From FACHB-1406 sp034189065 (GTDB lineage: Bacteria; Cyanobacteriota; Cyanobacteriia; Cyanobacteriales; Spirulinaceae), in assembly GCA_034189065.1 (NCBI GenBank), contig JAXHVQ010000146.1, positions 1-14,902 on the forward strand: a stretch of 14,902 nt of DNA, written 5' to 3'. A program made the position numbers and the translations under genes. A model generated the notes under the pieces. That model was not told the origin of the DNA and ran no database searches. It saw only the letters and a list, made by a program, of their open reading frames with translations. Of this stretch, positions 13,405-14,902 are shown piece after piece (the stretch's first letter is position 1; each line of letters opens with the position of its first letter).

Positions 13405-13523
13405 TTTCTCATTTTCGGGTTCTTTTGTCTTGATGTAGCTCGTCGTTATTGACAATAATAGTCGAGTTACGGTGCATTACGCTGTTGCTAATGTCACCCT
13501 ACCGGCATAAGTCAAACAATTTC

Positions 13524-14531
13524 CTAAGCCACTTTAAGAACGAGACGATGGGCGGGACTTTCGTTTTCGAGTTTCGCGATCGCCTCATTCACCTCCGCGA
13601 TGGGAAAAACTTCCACCTTGGGTTCGATGCGATGGCGGGTGGCAAATTCCAACATTTTGGCGATGGTTGCGGGACTGCCCAGGGGACTGGCGGAAATGGA
13701 TTTTTGTCCGGCGATGAGGGGAAAGAGTTGGGTGGAGAGGGGGTTAGGGACGACACCGACGAAGTGCAACTTCCCCTTGGGACGCAGGGTTGCGATGTAA
13801 GCATTCCAGTCGAGATCGGCGTTGACGGTGGAGAGGATAAAGTCGAGGGAATTGGCAGCGGCGGCAAGGGCATCGCGATCGCGCGAATTCACAAACCGAT
13901 CGGCCCCCAACTGTCGCGCTTCAGCTTCCTTCGCCGGACTCGAGGAAAACGCCGTTACCTCGCATCCCCAAGCATCGAGGAAGCGGAGGGCGATGTGGCC
14001 CAAACCGCCAATGCCAATAACCCCCACGCGATCGGTGGGTTGAATATTTAACTCAACAATGGGGTTAAACACGGTAATCCCGCCGCAAAATAGCGGTCCG
14101 GCGACGGGAGAGGCGAGGGTTTCAGGCAATGGCGTTACCCAACCGCGATGGGCGCGGACGCGATCGGCAAAACCGCCGTGACGACCGATAATTGTTGCTT
14201 CTGCTGTTAGGCACAAATTCTGATTGCCCGACTGACACCATTCGCACACCGTACAAGAACGAGCATACCAACCCAACCCGACGCGCTGACCGACTTGTAA
14301 CTCGGTAACTGCTTCTCCCAAGGCTTCCACCGTTCCGACAACTTCGTGACCGGGAACAAAAGGGTATTGCGTCATGCCCCATTCATTATTGAGCATACTG
14401 ACATCGCTGTGGCAAAGACCGCAATATTCAACGCGAATCTCAACCTCTTCGGTTCCCAAAGAACCAGCTTTGTATTCAAAAGGTGCAAGTTTTCCGCGAG
14501 GTTGGCTAGCAGCGTAGGCATGAATGGTCAT
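13524..14531 (-). CDS. Zinc-dependent NADPH alcohol dehydrogenase (YahK/Slr1192-like)
   Basis: A 335-residue medium-chain dehydrogenase of the cinnamyl-alcohol-dehydrogenase class, which reduces a range of aldehydes to alcohols in the cytoplasm. Cys40, His62 (GHE) and Cys149 are catalytic zinc ligands; Cys93, Cys96, Cys99 and Cys107 bind the structural zinc. GIGGLGH (173-179) is the cofactor loop; FSSSPAK (195-201), with Ser rather than Asp after the second strand, favours NADPH. The frame extends to 14594, but ATG 14531 gives the family start MTIHAYAA and normal length; no good ribosome site precedes it. Its natural substrate is unknown. Fatty aldehyde made by AAR, about 5 kb away, is one possibility, but nothing links the two directly. 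Confidence 0.92.
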   Translation of the reverse strand: MTIHAYAASQPRGKLAPFEYKAGSLGTEEVEIRVEYCGLCHSDVSMLNNEWGMTQYPFVPGHEVVGTVEALGEAVTELQVGQRVGLGWYARSCTVCEWCQSGNQNLCLTAEATIIGRHGGFADRVRAHRGWVTPLPETLASPVAGPLFCGGITVFNPIVELNIQPTDRVGVIGIGGLGHIALRFLDAWGCEVTAFSSSPAKEAEARQLGADRFVNSRDRDALAAAANSLDFILSTVNADLDWNAYIATLRPKGKLHFVGVVPNPLSTQLFPLIAGQKSISASPLGSPATIAKMLEFATRHRIEPKVEVFPIAEVNEAIAKLENESPAHRLVLKVA

Positions 14532-14902
14532 GGGGGGTTTATTCTTGGTTTGTTTAAGCGTTAGACATCGAAAGGTGAAGTCGGCAGTGAGCAATCGGTA
14601 TCAATGAGTGATGCTTTCGTGCCAACATTCAAGAGAATTTTGCATGACGCTTCGGGTCTGTTATCGCTCTTCTGGGGCTCGCCCCTGACTCGAAGGCGCT
14701 CATTTTGTCGCTAGGGGCGATCGCGTCTGATTTAAATCCCACCGTACAGCGCGACCTACATTGTACAACAGCTAATAGGTGACAGGGAGTAGGGGAGAGG
14801 GGGAGAGGGGGTGAATTGTTGTTTACTGTTTACTGCTGACGGCTGAGAGCTGACGGCTGATGGCTTACTAAAGACAAATGCCAAAATAACCGGGAACTCG
14901 AC
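14532..14902. other. Region right of the alcohol dehydrogenase
   Basis: No supported gene to the window edge. A 36-codon plus-strand frame near 14605 has no ribosome site. It holds one HIP1 site near 14727, a short GGGGCTCGCCCC hairpin near 14675, a G/A-rich run (14781-14811) and the heptamer arrays at 14820-14864. Confidence 0.6.
14820..14864. repeat. TGTTTAC and TGACGGC heptamer arrays
   Basis: Two TGTTTAC units (14820-14833), TGC, then four heptamers: TGACGGC, TGAGAGC, TGACGGC, TGATGGC (14837-14864). Two different heptamer families lie side by side. Confidence 0.9.

Noticed and set aside
14532..14594. N-terminal extension of the alcohol dehydrogenase frame
   Set aside because: The family begins at MTIHAYAA; the extra 21 residues have no support.
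14605..14715. 36-codon plus-strand frame
   Set aside because: No ribosome site, no hydrophobic helix or motif, and it runs through a small hairpin.

Overview
This window is from a cyanobacterium, probably one with a repeat-rich genome of the filamentous type. The evidence is the end of a photosystem II D1 gene (psbA), a light-dependent protochlorophyllide reductase (por), an acyl-ACP reductase (aar), many copies of the HIP1 octamer GCGATCGC, and many short tandem repeats with 7- to 9-base units. Genus cannot be fixed from the sequence alone.

Layout. 1-182: last 59 codons of psbA, followed by a strong intrinsic terminator. 490-1419: an A+T-rich gene for an HNH-nuclease-like protein that has lost most of its zinc cysteines; no HIP1 site is seen from the left edge to moaA. 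1524-2513: moaA (molybdenum cofactor), convergent with corA (Mg/Co transport, 2578-3717, minus). Then a minus-strand series reads right to left: por (10600-9587), a PsbP/DcrB-fold-like protein (9255-8680), aar (8495-7473), accA (7293-6319), a short-chain dehydrogenase (5550-4825) and folE (4766-4035). From memory, aar-accA-SDR-folE is a conserved cyanobacterial block that normally has the alkane-forming gene ado directly upstream of aar; ado is not in this window. Upstream of por on the same strand is a 40-residue ORF (10884-11006) that looks like photosystem I subunit PsaX. 11375-11575 is a small conserved cyanobacterial gene with a good promoter. purH (11833-13365, minus) and a zinc-dependent alcohol dehydrogenase (13524-14531, minus) fill the right part.

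Most unusual feature. At 11625-11708, between the 66-residue gene and purH, lie two halves of one tRNA in reversed order: the 3' half (anticodon, variable loop, T arm, 3' acceptor strand) comes first, then 12 bases, then the 5' half (5' acceptor strand, D arm, 5' anticodon stem). Rejoined, they give a full tRNA-Asn(GUU) cloverleaf with all stems paired and nearly all invariant bases present. This is either a circularly permuted tRNA gene, which I do not know from cyanobacteria, or a rearranged relic. The flanks share an imperfect direct repeat and can partly pair with each other.

Functions. Photosynthesis (psbA, por, psaX-like), fatty-acid and aldehyde metabolism (accA, aar, possibly the alcohol dehydrogenase) and pterin synthesis from GTP (moaA, folE, possibly the SDR) dominate. 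Intergenic spaces are full of heptamer and octamer tandem arrays and small hairpins with conserved ends; several touch gene starts or ends and have lengthened the open frames of purH and of the PsbP-like gene beyond their real starts.
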